A stretch of 64,000 nt of DNA from Nocardiopsis eucommiae (GCA_018388625.1 CP074402.1:4092001-4156000); one strand, 5' to 3'. Shown: positions 18,162 through 28,458, counted from the stretch's first letter. Numbers and translations are program-made. Notes: generated by a model not told the origin, from the sequence alone.

Positions 18162-18763
18162 GTGGAGACCGGAACGATCGTCATCATCGTCGCGGCCGTG
18201 GTCATCGTCATCGGAGGAGCCGCGATCATCGCGTGGCTGGCGGTCCTCCCCGCCCTGCGCACGCGGCGGCTCAGGGCGCGGTTCGGCCCGGAGTACGAGC
18301 AGGCCCTGGCGGCGCACGGCGACCGGGACGGGGCCGAGCAGGACCTCGCCGGGCGGTTGCGCCAGCGCCGGGACACGGAGCTGCGCTCCCCACCGAACAG
18401 GAACGCTCCGACCACGCACGCGCCTGGACCGACGTGCAGAAGGAGTTCGTCGACGACCCGGTCGCGGCGGTCCGGGGAGCCCGAAGACTCACCGACACCA
18501 TCATGCGGGACCTCGGCTACCCCGACGGCCCCGTCGCGCAGGACGGCGTCCACGACGACGCGAGCTTCGAGCGGCGGGCCCGGGACCTGTCCGTGGACCA
18601 TCCGGAGGCGGTCGCCCGCTACCGCGCGGCCCGTGCCGCGGGACACCTCGCGGAGGCCGACGAGACGGCCACCGAGAACCTGCGCGAGGCCCTGATCGCC
18701 TACCGGGGCCTGGTGGAGGCCCTGCTCGGCACCGAGACCACCCGCACCGCACAGGTGGAGTAA
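18162..18763 (+). CDS. Single-pass membrane protein with EFVDDP module (frameshifted)
   Basis: About 200 residues from a GTG at 18162 with a near-perfect AGGAGG site. The N-terminal helix (TIVIIVAAVVIVIGGAAIIAWLAVL) is followed by a cytosolic domain (RRLRARFGPEYEQALAAHGD, DLAGRLRQRR). That segment resembles the domain downstream of the helix in many actinobacterial 'secreted protein' annotations. The frame changes at about 18388 (one C restored) and continues WTDVQKEFVDDPVAAV to LGTETTRTAQVE. The C-terminal half is related to the protein at 18893-19216. Function unknown. Confidence 0.7.
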
Positions 18764-18782
18764 GCACACGAGGGAGGTACAC

Positions 18783-18896
18783 ATGGCGGATCGCCCAGTA
18801 CGGCCCAGGCACCGTCCGGGTGCGAAGCGGATCGACCCCGAACCCGTGAAGCCCCCGGCTCCGGAGCAACCGGAGACCCCCGGACCACCGAGGTGA
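18783..18896 (+). CDS. Small basic Pro-rich ORF, or N-terminus of the next gene
   Basis: A 37-codon ORF (MADRPVRPRHRPGAKRIDPE, then Pro-rich) starting at an ATG with a strong GGGAGG site 7 bases upstream. Its stop overlaps the GTG of the next ORF (GTGA). It may be a real small protein. Alternatively it is the true N-terminus of the EFVDDP protein, split by missing bases, because the first 25 codons of the next ORF look less convincing. Confidence 0.45.
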   Translation: MADRPVRPRHRPGAKRIDPEPVKPPAPEQPETPGPPR

Positions 18897-19216
18897 GAGT
18901 GCCCCGGCAGGGCAGCCCCCGAAGGACCCCCGACACCTCCCGAGACTGGCGGCCGCAGCCCCGGGGCCTGGTCCCCGCCGAGGTGCGTGAACGCTGGGAC
19001 GCGGCCCAGGGCGAGTTCGTGGACGACCCGCCGGGATCGGTGCGCGCGGCGGACGCCCTGGCCTCGGAGGTGGCCGACGCCGTGATCGCTGAGATCGAGG
19101 CGCGCCGCGCCGCCCTGCGCACCGCCTTGGAGGACGCAGACGAGGACACCGAGGCCCTGCGCGTGACGCTGCGGGACCACCGCGCCTTCGTGCGGGGGCT
19201 GGTCGGAGACGACTGA
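18893..19216 (+). CDS. EFVDDP-module protein, paralogue of upstream gene
   Basis: 107 residues in this frame. The segment ERWDAAQGEFVDDPPGSVRAADALASEVADAVIAEI aligns with AWTDVQKEFVDDPVAAVRGARRLTDTIMRDL in the gene 130 bases upstream. The C-terminal TEALRVTLRDHRAFVRGLVGDD aligns with TENLREALIAYRGLVEALLGTE. The two are adjacent paralogous modules, helical and acidic, one membrane-anchored and one soluble. The true start may be the ATG at 18783. Function unknown. A strong hairpin terminator follows. Confidence 0.65.
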   Translation: MRVPRQGSPRRTPDTSRDWRPQPRGLVPAEVRERWDAAQGEFVDDPPGSVRAADALASEVADAVIAEIEARRAALRTALEDADEDTEALRVTLRDHRAFVRGLVGDD

Positions 19217-19227
19217 CCGGTGTCCGG

Positions 19228-19252
19228 CACCGGACCCGGAGCGGGTCCGGTG
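19228..19252. terminator. Hairpin terminator
   Basis: CACCGGACCCG / CGGGTCCGGTG, perfect 11-base arms with a GAG loop, 12 bases after the stop of the upstream plus-strand gene and just before the converging TetR remnant. Confidence 0.7.
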
Positions 19253-19262
19253 TCGGCCCGGG

Positions 19263-19607
19263 TCATGTCCAAGCCACGGGTTCCGAGGCGGCGAAAAACG
19301 CCCGGACGGTGTCTCGGACCCGGTCCGCAACGGTCCCGGGGTCGGTGGCGTCGAGTTCGCCGTCCAGGTGGAGGAACGCCAGGACGTGGACGAAGGACCA
19401 CACGGCGACGGAGAGCGCCTCGGTGTCGACGCCGGGGAAGACACCGTGGACGATGCCGTGGACGATGCCGTGGACGTACTCCCAGATGGCGGCGGTCGCG
19501 GCGACGCGCTCCGCGTCGTCCGGATGGCAGGGTTCGGCGAACATCGCCCGGAACAGCGCGGGGCGCTCCAGCGCGAAGCGGGTGATGCTCTGTACGGTGC
19601 CGTCTCC
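19263..19607 (-). pseudogene. TetR-family regulator remnant (C-terminal domain only)
   Basis: Only the ligand-binding half is recognisable, about 108 codons: SITRFALERPALFRAMF, HPDDAERVAATAAIWEYV, then SVAVWSFVHVLAFLHLDGEL to the stop. The helix-turn-helix is missing; upstream codons (to 19808) are Arg/Pro-rich with no TetR similarity and no small frameshift restores one. This is a truncated gene rather than a base-call artefact. The sequence contains a 12-base tandem repeat (about 19439-19475) that gives an HGIVHGIVHGVF run, unusual for the family. Confidence 0.7.
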
Positions 19608-19910
19608 TACGAAGGTCAAGCACACCGAACTGGCTTCTGCGGAGGTCGCGGCGCACCCCATGAGGAGGCCCCACGAGGGAGGGCGATTGCATGAGGGTGC
19701 GACCTCCGGAAAGGGCCTTCGGCCGTGGGGATCGCGCTCCGGCACTGCTTCTCGCCGGTTTCGTCGAAGGGGGAGGTGCGCGCGGCGGGTCCCGGTGCGA
19801 AGACGCACTTGGAGAGGCCGTGCGAGCTGGGCACCGCGTCACCAGGACACCTGACAGCACGGCCTTGCTCACGTCCGGGGAAAGGACCGATCCCCCCGCG
19901 TACCAGGCCG
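19608..19910. other. Non-coding stretch between remnants
   Basis: No ORF with family features or consistent codon bias. It probably represents degraded sequence between the TetR and glyoxalase remnants. Confidence 0.4.
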
Positions 19911-20267
19911 CTATACCTGCGTGATCGGTTCGAGCTGGGACATGATCTGTTCGCGCTGGGCTTCGAACCGCGGCGGGAGCGTGGAGCGCTGGCCCAGCTC
20001 TTCGGGAGACTCGTCGCAGTCCCAACCGCCCTCGTCGTGAGTGACCGCGAGCTCGAAGAGCGCGCCTCCCGGCGTCCGGCAGTTTCCGACCACCTCGATG
20101 ACGTTGCCGAACTTGTCGTTGCCGACCCGGAGGGCCGCGCGGTCGCCGTCCTCGCTGATGCGGCCGTCGGAGTGGAACACCGACTCGGCGAACTCGATGG
20201 TCCGCTCCGGTGTGTGGGCGTTGATGGCGGTGCCGTGGATCCCGTGGATCCCGTACTCCTGCGGCAC
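19911..20267 (-). pseudogene. Ring-cleaving dioxygenase / VOC protein remnant
   Basis: 118 codons remain of a protein usually over 300 residues long. The start (EYGIHGIHGTAINAHTPERT) matches the beginning of the second VOC domain of ring-cleaving dioxygenase/glyoxalase proteins. The end (RTPGGALFELAVTHDEGGW, then DESPEELGQRSTLPP) matches their very C-terminus. They are joined at about VIEVVGN-CRTPGG, so roughly 50-60 residues in between, including a metal-ligand His, are missing in frame. The first VOC domain is absent. It cannot be functional in the family's usual sense. Confidence 0.7.
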
Positions 20268-20274
20268 CCCGTCG

Positions 20275-20295
20275 CCCGCGTAAGGCTTACGCGGG
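20275..20295. repeat. 21-base inverted repeat
   Basis: CCCGCGTAAG and CTTACGCGGG flank a single G: 10-base perfect arms with no real loop, so it is more like a protein-binding palindrome than a terminator. It lies just upstream of the VOC remnant. A GTGTGG-type repeat follows at about 20305-20328. Confidence 0.5.
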
Positions 20296-20377
20296 TCGCC
20301 GTGCAGACTGTGGGTGTGGGTGTGGGTGTTCGAGACGAGACCTGGCCGTCGCGTGGTGCGCGTGGCTTCTCCCCGGC

Positions 20378-21344
20378 TCAGTCCTGTCGGGCCAGGGATC
20401 GCAACCGTTCCAGGCTCCCGTCACGACGGGCGCGCCTCATCCCGGACTTGGCCACGAGACCGTTCGCGATCATCTGGACCGTCCTGTTGGCGGGGGCGCT
20501 CATACCCTTGGACGTATGTGGCGCGTACACCGCCCGTTCGTCGCCGACCGCCAGCCAACCGGTGAGAGTGCGCATACCAAGGCCGACGCACCGCGGGCCG
20601 AACGTGTGGGCCAGGAGACCGGCCCGCCTTTCACCTGGGGGCAGGATGCCAGGAGCCACGTCGAGGTGTAGTCCGGCCGCGTCGAAGCCCGCGATCTCGA
20701 CGGGGACGATCACCGGAAGTCCGTCCGCGCCCTCGTAGGCCAGGAGCCGGTGGTCGAGGCCGGCGATCTGGCGTTCGAGGGACGCGATGTCCACTCTCGG
20801 GGCGGTGCCGTCCTTCGGGGGCGTTGCACGGGCGCGGTTCCCGGGTCGGCCGAGCCCGTGACGCGTGGGGTGCCCCGGGTGGCGGGGTCCGGCCAGACGG
20901 TCAGGCGTTCGATGTCGACATCGACGAAGACGCGGTCCTGGTGGTACTCCCGCAGCAGCCTGCCCCAGAGCGGTCCGCGAGGGGCCGCGCCGAGGAACGG
21001 CTCGGAGGACTCAAGAAGTCCGGCCAGCCGTCCGGGATCGGGTTCCATATCCACCGTGGCCCTTCCCTGCGCCAGCACGAAGAGGTCACTCTCGGCGAAT
21101 CCGTGGTCCCTCGTGTGGTAGGCGAGCGAGACGCGGGGGCGGGCCAGGATGTGTTCCAGCTTCTTCGGGAAGCCCAGGGAGGTGGTGAACGTCAGACGCG
21201 CCGCTTCGCGGTCCGCCAGTCCGACCGGTGAAACACTGGTCAGGACCGCGCCCCCGCGGGCGTCGGATAGGCGACCGCGATGGTGAGGTCTCCCCTGACC
21301 ACGGAGTCGACCTCGTCGGACCAGCGCAGTGGTTCACGCCTCAC
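20378..21344 (-). CDS. PPOX/FMN-binding split-barrel protein (frameshifted)
   Basis: About 322 residues after restoring one G near 21251-21255 and one C near 20817-20821. The GTG start at 21344 overlaps the end of the hemerythrin gene by 11 bases. Residues 1-130 resemble pyridoxamine-5'-phosphate-oxidase-like flavin/F420 proteins (DLTIAVAYPTP, LTFTTSLGFPKKLEHILARPRVSLAYHTR, DLFVLAQGRATVD). The C-terminal half (DIASLERQIAGLDHRLLAYEGADG onward) repeats a related fold (PVEIAGFDAAGLHL, RRAGLLAHTFGP). The pairing with hemerythrin suggests a redox or oxygen/NO-related role (inference). Confidence 0.75.
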
Positions 21345-21990
21345 GTTCGGCTCCCCGCAGTGAACGCAGATCCGCCGCCGCCTGTTCGCGCATCGACGGC
21401 AGGAGATCCTGTACCGGTTCCGGCAGTCGGCTGAACAGGAGCTCGGCCTCCCTCTCGGAGGCGACCTCCTGGATGAAACCGACCATCAGGTGCGCAGCGA
21501 CAGTCGGAGAGGTCGTCACCACTCGCATGGCGAAGGCGTCCCAGACCTCGGATTCCATATGGGCGCCTAGCGCGGGCAGCAGGACCGGTTCCTCGTGTTC
21601 CAGGTGGTGCAGAACCGTCTCGCGTACCTCGGCGGCCGCCGCGCGCAACTCCGCTCGGGCGGATGCCCCATCCGTCTCGTCGTCGATCGGTACGCCGGCC
21701 AGGGCGTCCAGAGCGGTCTCCAGGCGTTCGTGTTGGTCGCTCAACCGCTCGAGTTCGGCCGCCGTCTCCGGTGCTGATTCCAGCAGGAGCGGCCACAGGT
21801 CGTGGTCTTCTGTCTCGTGGTGGTGGCGTAGGTTCTCCACCAGGAAGCCGCGCAGGTCAGCCAGCAGGGCACAGGGCACAGTGGGGCGTTGCGCGGCGTC
21901 GACCAGGAGTGCCGAGGCCGCTCGATGGATGTCATGGGCAACGCGTGTCTCGATGATCGCGACGGAGTCTGGGTGCTGGAGGCTGGTCAT
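21334..21990 (-). CDS. Hemerythrin HHE-domain protein
   Basis: 218 residues, intact. The di-iron ligands of a hemerythrin-like four-helix bundle are visible: HDIHRAASAL in helix 1, LRHHHETEDHDLWPLLL in helix 2, QHERLETAL in helix 3, and LHHLEHEEPVLLPAL in helix 4. The last 60 residues extend the bundle (VVTTSPTVAAHLMVGF). Such proteins bind O2 or NO or buffer iron. It is the first gene of an operon with the PPOX-like protein. It is divergent from a TetR gene, with a 32-base inverted repeat between them. Confidence 0.9.
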   Translation of the reverse strand: MTSLQHPDSVAIIETRVAHDIHRAASALLVDAAQRPTVPCALLADLRGFLVENLRHHHETEDHDLWPLLLESAPETAAELERLSDQHERLETALDALAGVPIDDETDGASARAELRAAAAEVRETVLHHLEHEEPVLLPALGAHMESEVWDAFAMRVVTTSPTVAAHLMVGFIQEVASEREAELLFSRLPEPVQDLLPSMREQAAADLRSLRGAEREA

Positions 21991-21998
21991 GTCCGCAG

Positions 21999-22030
21999 CA
22001 TATTGACTTTATAGCCCCATAGTCAATATG
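21999..22030. promoter_or_regulatory. TetR-type operator
   Basis: CATATTGACT and AGTCAATATG, perfect 10-base arms with a 12-base spacer, in a conspicuously AT-rich spot between the divergent hemerythrin (start 21990) and TetR (start 22062) genes. Its size and position fit a TetR dimer site controlling both promoters. Confidence 0.75.
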
Positions 22031-22061
22031 GGGGCCTATTTGGAAAGGTGTACACGACACA

Positions 22062-22684
22062 GTGGCCGCTCGAAAGTACGAGTCCAGGCGACGAACCGAC
22101 CTGGCCCTCGCCACCAGGGAAGCCATCCTCACCTGCGCGTACGACCTGTTCAGGGAGCACGGGTACGCGGAAGTGACCATCGGTGACATCGCGAAGGCCG
22201 CCATGGTCGCGGTGCCCACCGTGTACAACAGCGTGGGGGCAAGGCGAAAATCCTCACCACACTGCTGGAACCGGCGGTCAGCGATCCCCAGGTGGAGGAA
22301 TCGCTCACCGCCGCAGAGGCGTGCGACGACGCCGTCGAGGTCATCGACCTGACCGCCCGCGGCACCCGACTGACCCACGAGAAGCACTGGCACGTGGTCT
22401 TCGAGCTCTTCTACCGCCACCCTCCGGGAGAGCCTTCCGTCAGGGCCGTCCTGGACCGGGGTGATCGGGACTACGTGCACGCCCTCGGCCGCGTTGCGGA
22501 CCAGCTCGTACGACTCGACGCTCTTGCCGAGGACGTCACTCCCGCACAAGCGCTCGACGTGCTCTGGTTCTATCTGGGGCCCCACGCCTGGCTGACCCTG
22601 GTCGGGGAACGCGGCTGGTCGTTCGACGACGCTCAGTGTTGGATCGCGCGCGGCGCCCGCCAGGCACTGCTCAAGCGGAAGTGA
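22062..22684 (+). CDS. TetR family regulator (frameshifted)
   Basis: About 207 residues after restoring one G in the run near 22233-22238. The helix-turn-helix region (LATREAILTCAYDLFREHGYAEVTIGDIAKAAMVAVPTVYNSVG) is read from the GTG at 22062. The ligand domain (KAKILTTLLEPAVSDPQVEE through EKHWHVVFELFYRHPPGE to ARQALLKRK) continues in the next frame. It is divergent from hemerythrin-PPOX and probably represses them and itself through the inverted repeat at 21999-22030. Ligand unknown. Confidence 0.82.
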
Positions 22685-22850
22685 TCGGGACGGCCCGCAG
22701 CGAGGCCAGCGACGGTTGGGGGCGCCCGATGTTTGGCGGTGGGGGCTCGATGAGCGCGGTGTGGGCGCCCTCGCGGCGCGCAGGGCCTCCGCAGGTGGTG
22801 GTGGAACCTACGGTCCGGTGCTGTTTCGGGATCGGATTGCTGTCGAGCTC

Positions 22851-23537
22851 CTACCTTGAGGGACGTGCCCGAACGCCCGAGTCGCTTGTCCGTTCGTCCA
22901 GTTGCCCGGTGCTACTGGCGGACGCACGGACCGATGAGGGAGATACGCCCGTCAGCCGTTTGAAACTCCTGCTCAGGGCGCTGTTGGACCCGTACCCCAC
23001 GTGCGCGGCGACAGCGTGCAGGTTCGTGTCCGTGGACTGCACCATCTGTCCGGCCACATGCGCCCTCCACAGCCGGACGAAGCTCATGGGCGGTATGCCG
23101 ACCACCGAGGTGAAGCGCTGCGCGAAGGCACTACGTGACATCAGGGCCACCTCAGCGAGGGAACGGACCGTCCAGGGCTCGCCAGGTCTGGCCTGGACGG
23201 CTGCCAGTACCGGCTGCAAGGAGGAGTCCGTCGCCCCGGCGAGCCAGCCCTGGGGGACGTCGGCCCGTGCGATGACCTGCCGGAGCATGTGGATGAAGAG
23301 GACCTGGGTGAGCCGCTGCCGCATGGTGTGCGCGCCGAGTTCCGTGCTGACCGCCTCCTCACCGAGCATGGACACGAGAAGGCCGATCTTGGCAGCCCAC
23401 GGTTCATCGGAGCGCATGAGACTTATGGGCGGGACGGCTTCGGCGATGAGGTTGGTCACCGCTTGATTGAGCTTGATCGACGCGGAGATCCGACCGGGAA
23501 CGGTGACTCCGGAGCCATTCATGTACCCGCCGGTCAC
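22851..23537 (-). pseudogene. AraC family regulator lacking its cupin domain
   Basis: 228 codons. The C-terminal AraC DNA-binding domain is complete: PWTVRSLAEVALMSRSAFAQRFTSVVG, then LHAVAAHVGYGSNSALSRSFKRLTG. Before it is the linker helix region (RLTQVLFIHMLRQVIARAD). The N-terminal cupin sensor of about 100 residues, standard in this AraC subgroup, is missing. The frame instead starts inside sequence overlapping a cupin-like fragment on the opposite strand. Truncation is therefore likely; a shortened but expressed DNA-binding protein remains possible. Targets unknown. Confidence 0.65.
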
Positions 23538-23830
23538 GGAACAAACGTCTGGTTCACCGGTGATGTCTACACCGTCAAACTGACTTCGGAGGAATCGAAC
23601 GGGGCGTTCGGTGTCACCTACGCTTCCGTTCCCCCGGAGGCGGACCGCCCGACCACTACCACGCAGAACACGACGAGCTCTTCTACCTGCTCGAAGGAGA
23701 GCTGACCTTCTCCGAAGCCGACCGCGACTTCACCGCACGCTCCGGAGACCTGGTACTGATCAAGCGCGCCCGCGTTCTTCTGCGGATCGTACGCAAAACG
23801 CTCGCATGGCAGGAGCGGAGCCGGGAGTGA
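23517..23830 (+). pseudogene. Cupin-domain protein fragment (frameshifted)
   Basis: Resembles small cupin proteins: IHVPAGHGTNVWFTGDVYTV and GAFGVTYASVPP in one frame, then (after restoring one G near 23635) DHYHAEHDELFYLLEGELTF with the cupin HxH-x(3)-E metal motif, and ARSGDLVLIKR. The protein then ends early, in a Lys/Arg-rich tail without the second cupin half. No start codon is apparent, and its 5' end overlaps the AraC remnant. Probably a broken gene. Confidence 0.6.
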
Positions 23831-24428
23831 TGCCGTCCCAGGAAGAAGACGGGTGGATCATCCCTGAATCCGGGTGGGGGTCAGTGTTCGGGAAGTGGCA
23901 CCGGATGTGGAACGAAGGTGGACCGACAGTGGCCAGCCGCGGGACAGGAGAGCTCCGAAGGGCCGAGGTGAGGGCGAGGCGCCCCGTGCCATGGGTTCCT
24001 CCGCTGAGCCGGATCCAGCGAGGCCACCAGGCCGTCCCACACCATGGGGCCGGACGGGCTGGTCGCAGAGCGAGGCCACCAGCTGAGCACGAGCGCCTAC
24101 CCGAAGCTGTGGACGAAGGCACGCAGGCGGTCGCTGACTCCGAAAGAGCGCGGACGTCCTCTGGGCGAACGACCGTACGACCCGCGCGGCGCCTCTGGGT
24201 CCGCCCGGCTGAACGACGGCACTTCGCCGTGCCGGGGGCGGGAATGGGGCGGCAGGGACTTGACGCCCTTCTTGGGTTTTATGCCCGAATCCCGCGCTGA
24301 GTGAAGGGGAATCCCGCGTGCGCGGGAAGGGTGGTTTCGACGGGTTTCGGGGCCGGGAAACGTCAGCACACATTCAGCAAGGTGGGCCCGGATCGAGTCG
24401 TGACCGACAGTACACAGCCGGGTGGGAA
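23831..24428. other. Degenerate stretch before tRNA
   Basis: No recognisable gene on either strand; ORFs are out-of-frame Arg/Pro-rich shadows. It contains a 14-base direct repeat (24017-24030 and 24069-24082) and a small hairpin TCCCGCG/CGCGGGA near 24312-24327. Together with the remnants to its left it looks like decayed accessory DNA. Confidence 0.45.
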
Positions 24429-24470
24429 GAAAGCGCCGCTGGCCTGTCGGTGCAGGCTGGCGGCGCTTTT
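24429..24470. terminator. Strong rho-independent terminator
   Basis: A 16-base stem (AAAGCGCCGCTGGCCTG pairing with CAGGCTGGCGGCGCTTT, two wobble pairs), loop TCGGTG, followed by TTTT on the plus strand and TTTCTTCCC on the minus strand. It lies 17 bases downstream of the minus-strand tRNA and can work in both directions. Confidence 0.8.
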
Positions 24471-24487
24471 CGTATGTTCGGAAGGGG

Positions 24488-24561
24488 TAGGCCGGGCAGG
24501 ACTCGAACCCGCGACCCAGGGATTATGAGTCCCCTGCTCTAACCAACTGAGCTACCGGCCC
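24488..24561 (-). tRNA. tRNA with CAU anticodon (Ile2 or Met)
   Basis: A full cloverleaf of 74 bases. The acceptor GGGCCGG pairs with CCGGCCT, the D-arm has AGCTCAGTTGGTTAGAGC, the anticodon loop is CTCATAA, and the T-arm has GGTTCGAGTCC. CCA is not encoded. The CAU anticodon is shared by tRNA-Met and lysidine-modified tRNA-Ile2; the AGCAGGGGACTCATAATCCC arm resembles tRNA-Ile2 more than elongator Met. I cannot settle it without alignment. Confidence 0.9.
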
Positions 24562-24706
24562 TCCGTCGTCAGCAAACGTCATCCTAACAGGATGCGTCCG
24601 ACGTTTCCTCGCCCGAAATCCGTTGCTCCGCAAGGCTTGCCCGCACCCGTGACGACGCGCGGAGCGCTTGGGCGCACCTTGGACGCGAGCGGCGCCGGGG
24701 GCGGTC

Positions 24707-24712
24707 TAGGGT
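24707..24712 (+). promoter_or_regulatory. Possible -10 box for mdh
   Basis: TAGGGT about 110 bases upstream of the mdh start, in a gene-free 260-base spacer. No convincing -35 is seen. Confidence 0.35.
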
Positions 24713-24716
24713 GTGA

Positions 24717-25811
<1,095 letters not shown>

Positions 25812-25831
25812 GTTCGGAGCGGTACCACGGT

Positions 25832-25866
25832 GACGGGCACGTCTCCCCTCGGGGGACGTGCCCGTC
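25832..25866 (+). terminator. Hairpin terminator of mdh
   Basis: GACGGGCACGTC and GACGTGCCCGTC, perfect 12-base arms around a GC-rich loop, 21 bases after the mdh stop codon. Confidence 0.75.
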
Positions 25867-25944
25867 GGTGTTCCGGGCACCGGTGAGGGGACGAACACCC
25901 CGCCGTGTCCCGAAGGGGGTCGGGGACCGGGCAGTATAGAGACC

Positions 25945-28451
25945 GTGAGTCTCATTGATGTGCTTCCGGCCGAACCAGAACCCGACTCCCTCTTCGAGGC
26001 GTTCGCTTTGTGGGCCGAGGAGCGGGGCCTCACCCTCTACCCGCACCAGGAGGAGGCCCTCATCGAGGTCGTCTCCGGGTCGAACGTCATCCTCAACACC
26101 CCCACCGGCTCCGGCAAGAGCATGGTCGCCACGGGCGCGCTCTTCGCCGCTCTGGCACGGAACGAGTGCGCGTTCTACACCGCGCCCATCAAGGCGCTGG
26201 TGTCGGAGAAGTTCTTCGACCTGTGCAAGATCTTCGGCACCGAGAACGTCGGCATGATGACCGGCGACGCCAGCGTCAACGCCGACGCGCCCATCGTGTG
26301 CTGCACGGCGGAGGTCCTCGCCCAGATCGCCCTGGCCGAGGGCCGCGACGCCGACATCAACACCGTCGTCATGGACGAGTTCCACTTCTACGCCGAACCC
26401 GACCGCGGCTGGGCCTGGCAGGTCCCCCTGTTGGAGATGCCCCAGGCGCAGTTCCTGCTGATGTCGGCCACCCTCGGCGACGTCAGCCGCTTCGAGGAGG
26501 ACCTGGAGAAGCGCACGGGACGATCGACCGCCGTGGTCACGTCCGCCGAGCGCCCCGTCCCCCTCTACTACGACTACCGCGCGACCCCGCTGCACGAGAC
26601 CCTGGAGGAGCTCCTCGGCAACGGGGACGCGCCCGTGTACATCGTGCACTTCACCCAGGCGCAGGCGATCGAGCGCGCGCAGTCGTTGACCAGCATCAAC
26701 ATGTGCACCAAGGAGGAGAAGGCGCGGATCGCCGACGAGATCGGCAACTTCCGCTTCACCACCAAGTTCGGCCGCAACCTGTCCCGCTACGTGCGGCACG
26801 GCATCGGCGTGCACCACGCGGGGATGCTTCCCAAGTACCGGCGTCTCGTGGAGCGGCTCGCCCAGTCCGGACTGCTCAAGGTCATCTGCGGCACCGACAC
26901 CCTGGGGGTGGGCGTGAACGTGCCCATCCGCACGGTGCTCTTCACCGCGCTGAGCAAGTACGACGGCGTCCGGGTGCGCAGGCTGCGCGCGCGTGAGTTC
27001 CACCAGATCGCCGGACGCGCCGGGCGGGCGGGGTTCGACACGGTCGGCAACGTGGTCGCCCAGGCCCCCGAGCACGTCATCGAGAACGAGAAGGCGCTGG
27101 CCAAGGCGGGCGACGACAGCAAGAAGCGACGCAAGGTGGTGCGCAAGAAGGCGCCCGAGGGGTTCGTCTCCTGGGACGAGGCCACCTTCCGCAAGCTGAT
27201 CGACGCCGACCCCGAGCCGCTGAACTCGCGCTTCCGAGTGAGCAACGCGATGCTGCTGAGCGTCATCGCGCGGCCGGGCAACTGCTTCACCGCCATGAAG
27301 CACCTGCTCACCGAGAACCACGACGACCGCAAGTCCCAGCGGCGCCACATCCGCGAGGCGATCGCCATCTACCGGTCGCTGCTGGACGGCGGGATCGTCG
27401 AGGCCCTGCCCGAACCGGACGACCAGGGGCGCACGGCCCGGCTCACCGTGGACCTCCAGGCCGACTTCGCGCTCAACCAGCCGCTGTCCACGTTCGCCCT
27501 GGCGGCGCTGGAGCTCCTGGACACCGAGTCCCCGACCTACCCGCTGGACGCCCTCACCGTGGTCGAGTCCACGCTGGACGACCCGCGCCAGATCCTCGGG
27601 GCCCAGCTCAACAAGGCCCGGGGCGAGGCCGTCCAGCAGATGAAGATGGACGGCATCGAGTACGACGAGCGCATGGAGCGGCTGGAGGAGATCGACTACC
27701 CCAAGCCGCTGGAGGAACTCCTCGACCACGCGTACGAGGTCTACCGGCGCGGTCACCCGTGGGTGGGCGACCACCCGCTGCGGCCCAAGACCGTGGCCCG
27801 CGACATGTACGAGCGGGCGATGAACTTCGTTGAGTACGTGGGCTACTACGAGCTCGCCCGCTCCGAGGGGCTCGTGCTGCGGTACCTGGCCAGCGCCTAC
27901 AAGGCCCTCAACCAGACGGTGCCGGACGACTCCAAGACCGAGGAGCTGCGCGACCTCATCGAGTGGCTGGGCGAGCTGGTGCGCCAGGTGGACTCCAGTC
28001 TGCTGGACGAGTGGGAGCAGCTCACCAACCCCGAGGAGGAGTCCGAGGGGAGACGGCCGAGGCCGAGGAGAGGGTTCGGCCGGTCACCTCCAACGCCCGC
28101 GCCTTCCGGGTGCTGGTCCGCAACGAGATGTTCCGCCGTGTGGAGCTGGCCTCCCGGCGGCGCTACGGCGACCTCGGGAAGCTGTCCGAGGACGACGAGT
28201 GGAGCGGCGAGGAGTGGGCCGAGGCCGTGGAGGCGTACTACGCCGAACACGACCAGATCGGTACGGGCCCGGACGCGCGCGGCCCGAAGATGCTCCTCAT
28301 CGAGGAGGAGGACGACATGTGGCGGGTCCGGCAGATCCTCGCTGACCCGGCCGGTGACCACGACTGGGGCATCAGCGCCGAGGTCGACCTGGCCGCGTCG
28401 AACGCCGAGGGCCGCGCCGTGGTGCACGTGACGGACGTGAACCGGCTGTAG
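25945..28451 (+). CDS. DUF3516 superfamily 2 DEAD/DEAH helicase (frameshifted)
   Basis: About 835 residues. Helicase motifs: Q-like LYPHQEEALIEV, Walker A NTPTGSGKSMVA, motif Ia APIKALVSEK, motif II MDEFHFY, motif III MSATLGD, and motif VI HQIAGRAGRAGFD. A long DUF3516 C-terminal region follows. The last 130 residues are in another frame: one G missing from GGGG at 28047-28050 joins ESEG to ETAEAEERVRPVTSN. GTG start at 25945. The family is widespread in Actinobacteria and probably acts on RNA, like Ski2/HelY relatives; the exact role is unknown. Confidence 0.9.
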
Positions 28452-28458
28452 CCGTTCG

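Noticed and set aside
20305..20330. GTGTGG microsatellite-like repeat
   Set aside because: Short, no gene or regulator attached; simple sequence in non-coding DNA.
24017..24082. 14-base direct repeat AGCGAGGCCACCAG
   Set aside because: Two copies 52 bases apart, no flanking element or att similarity to the nearby tRNA; likely chance or decay.
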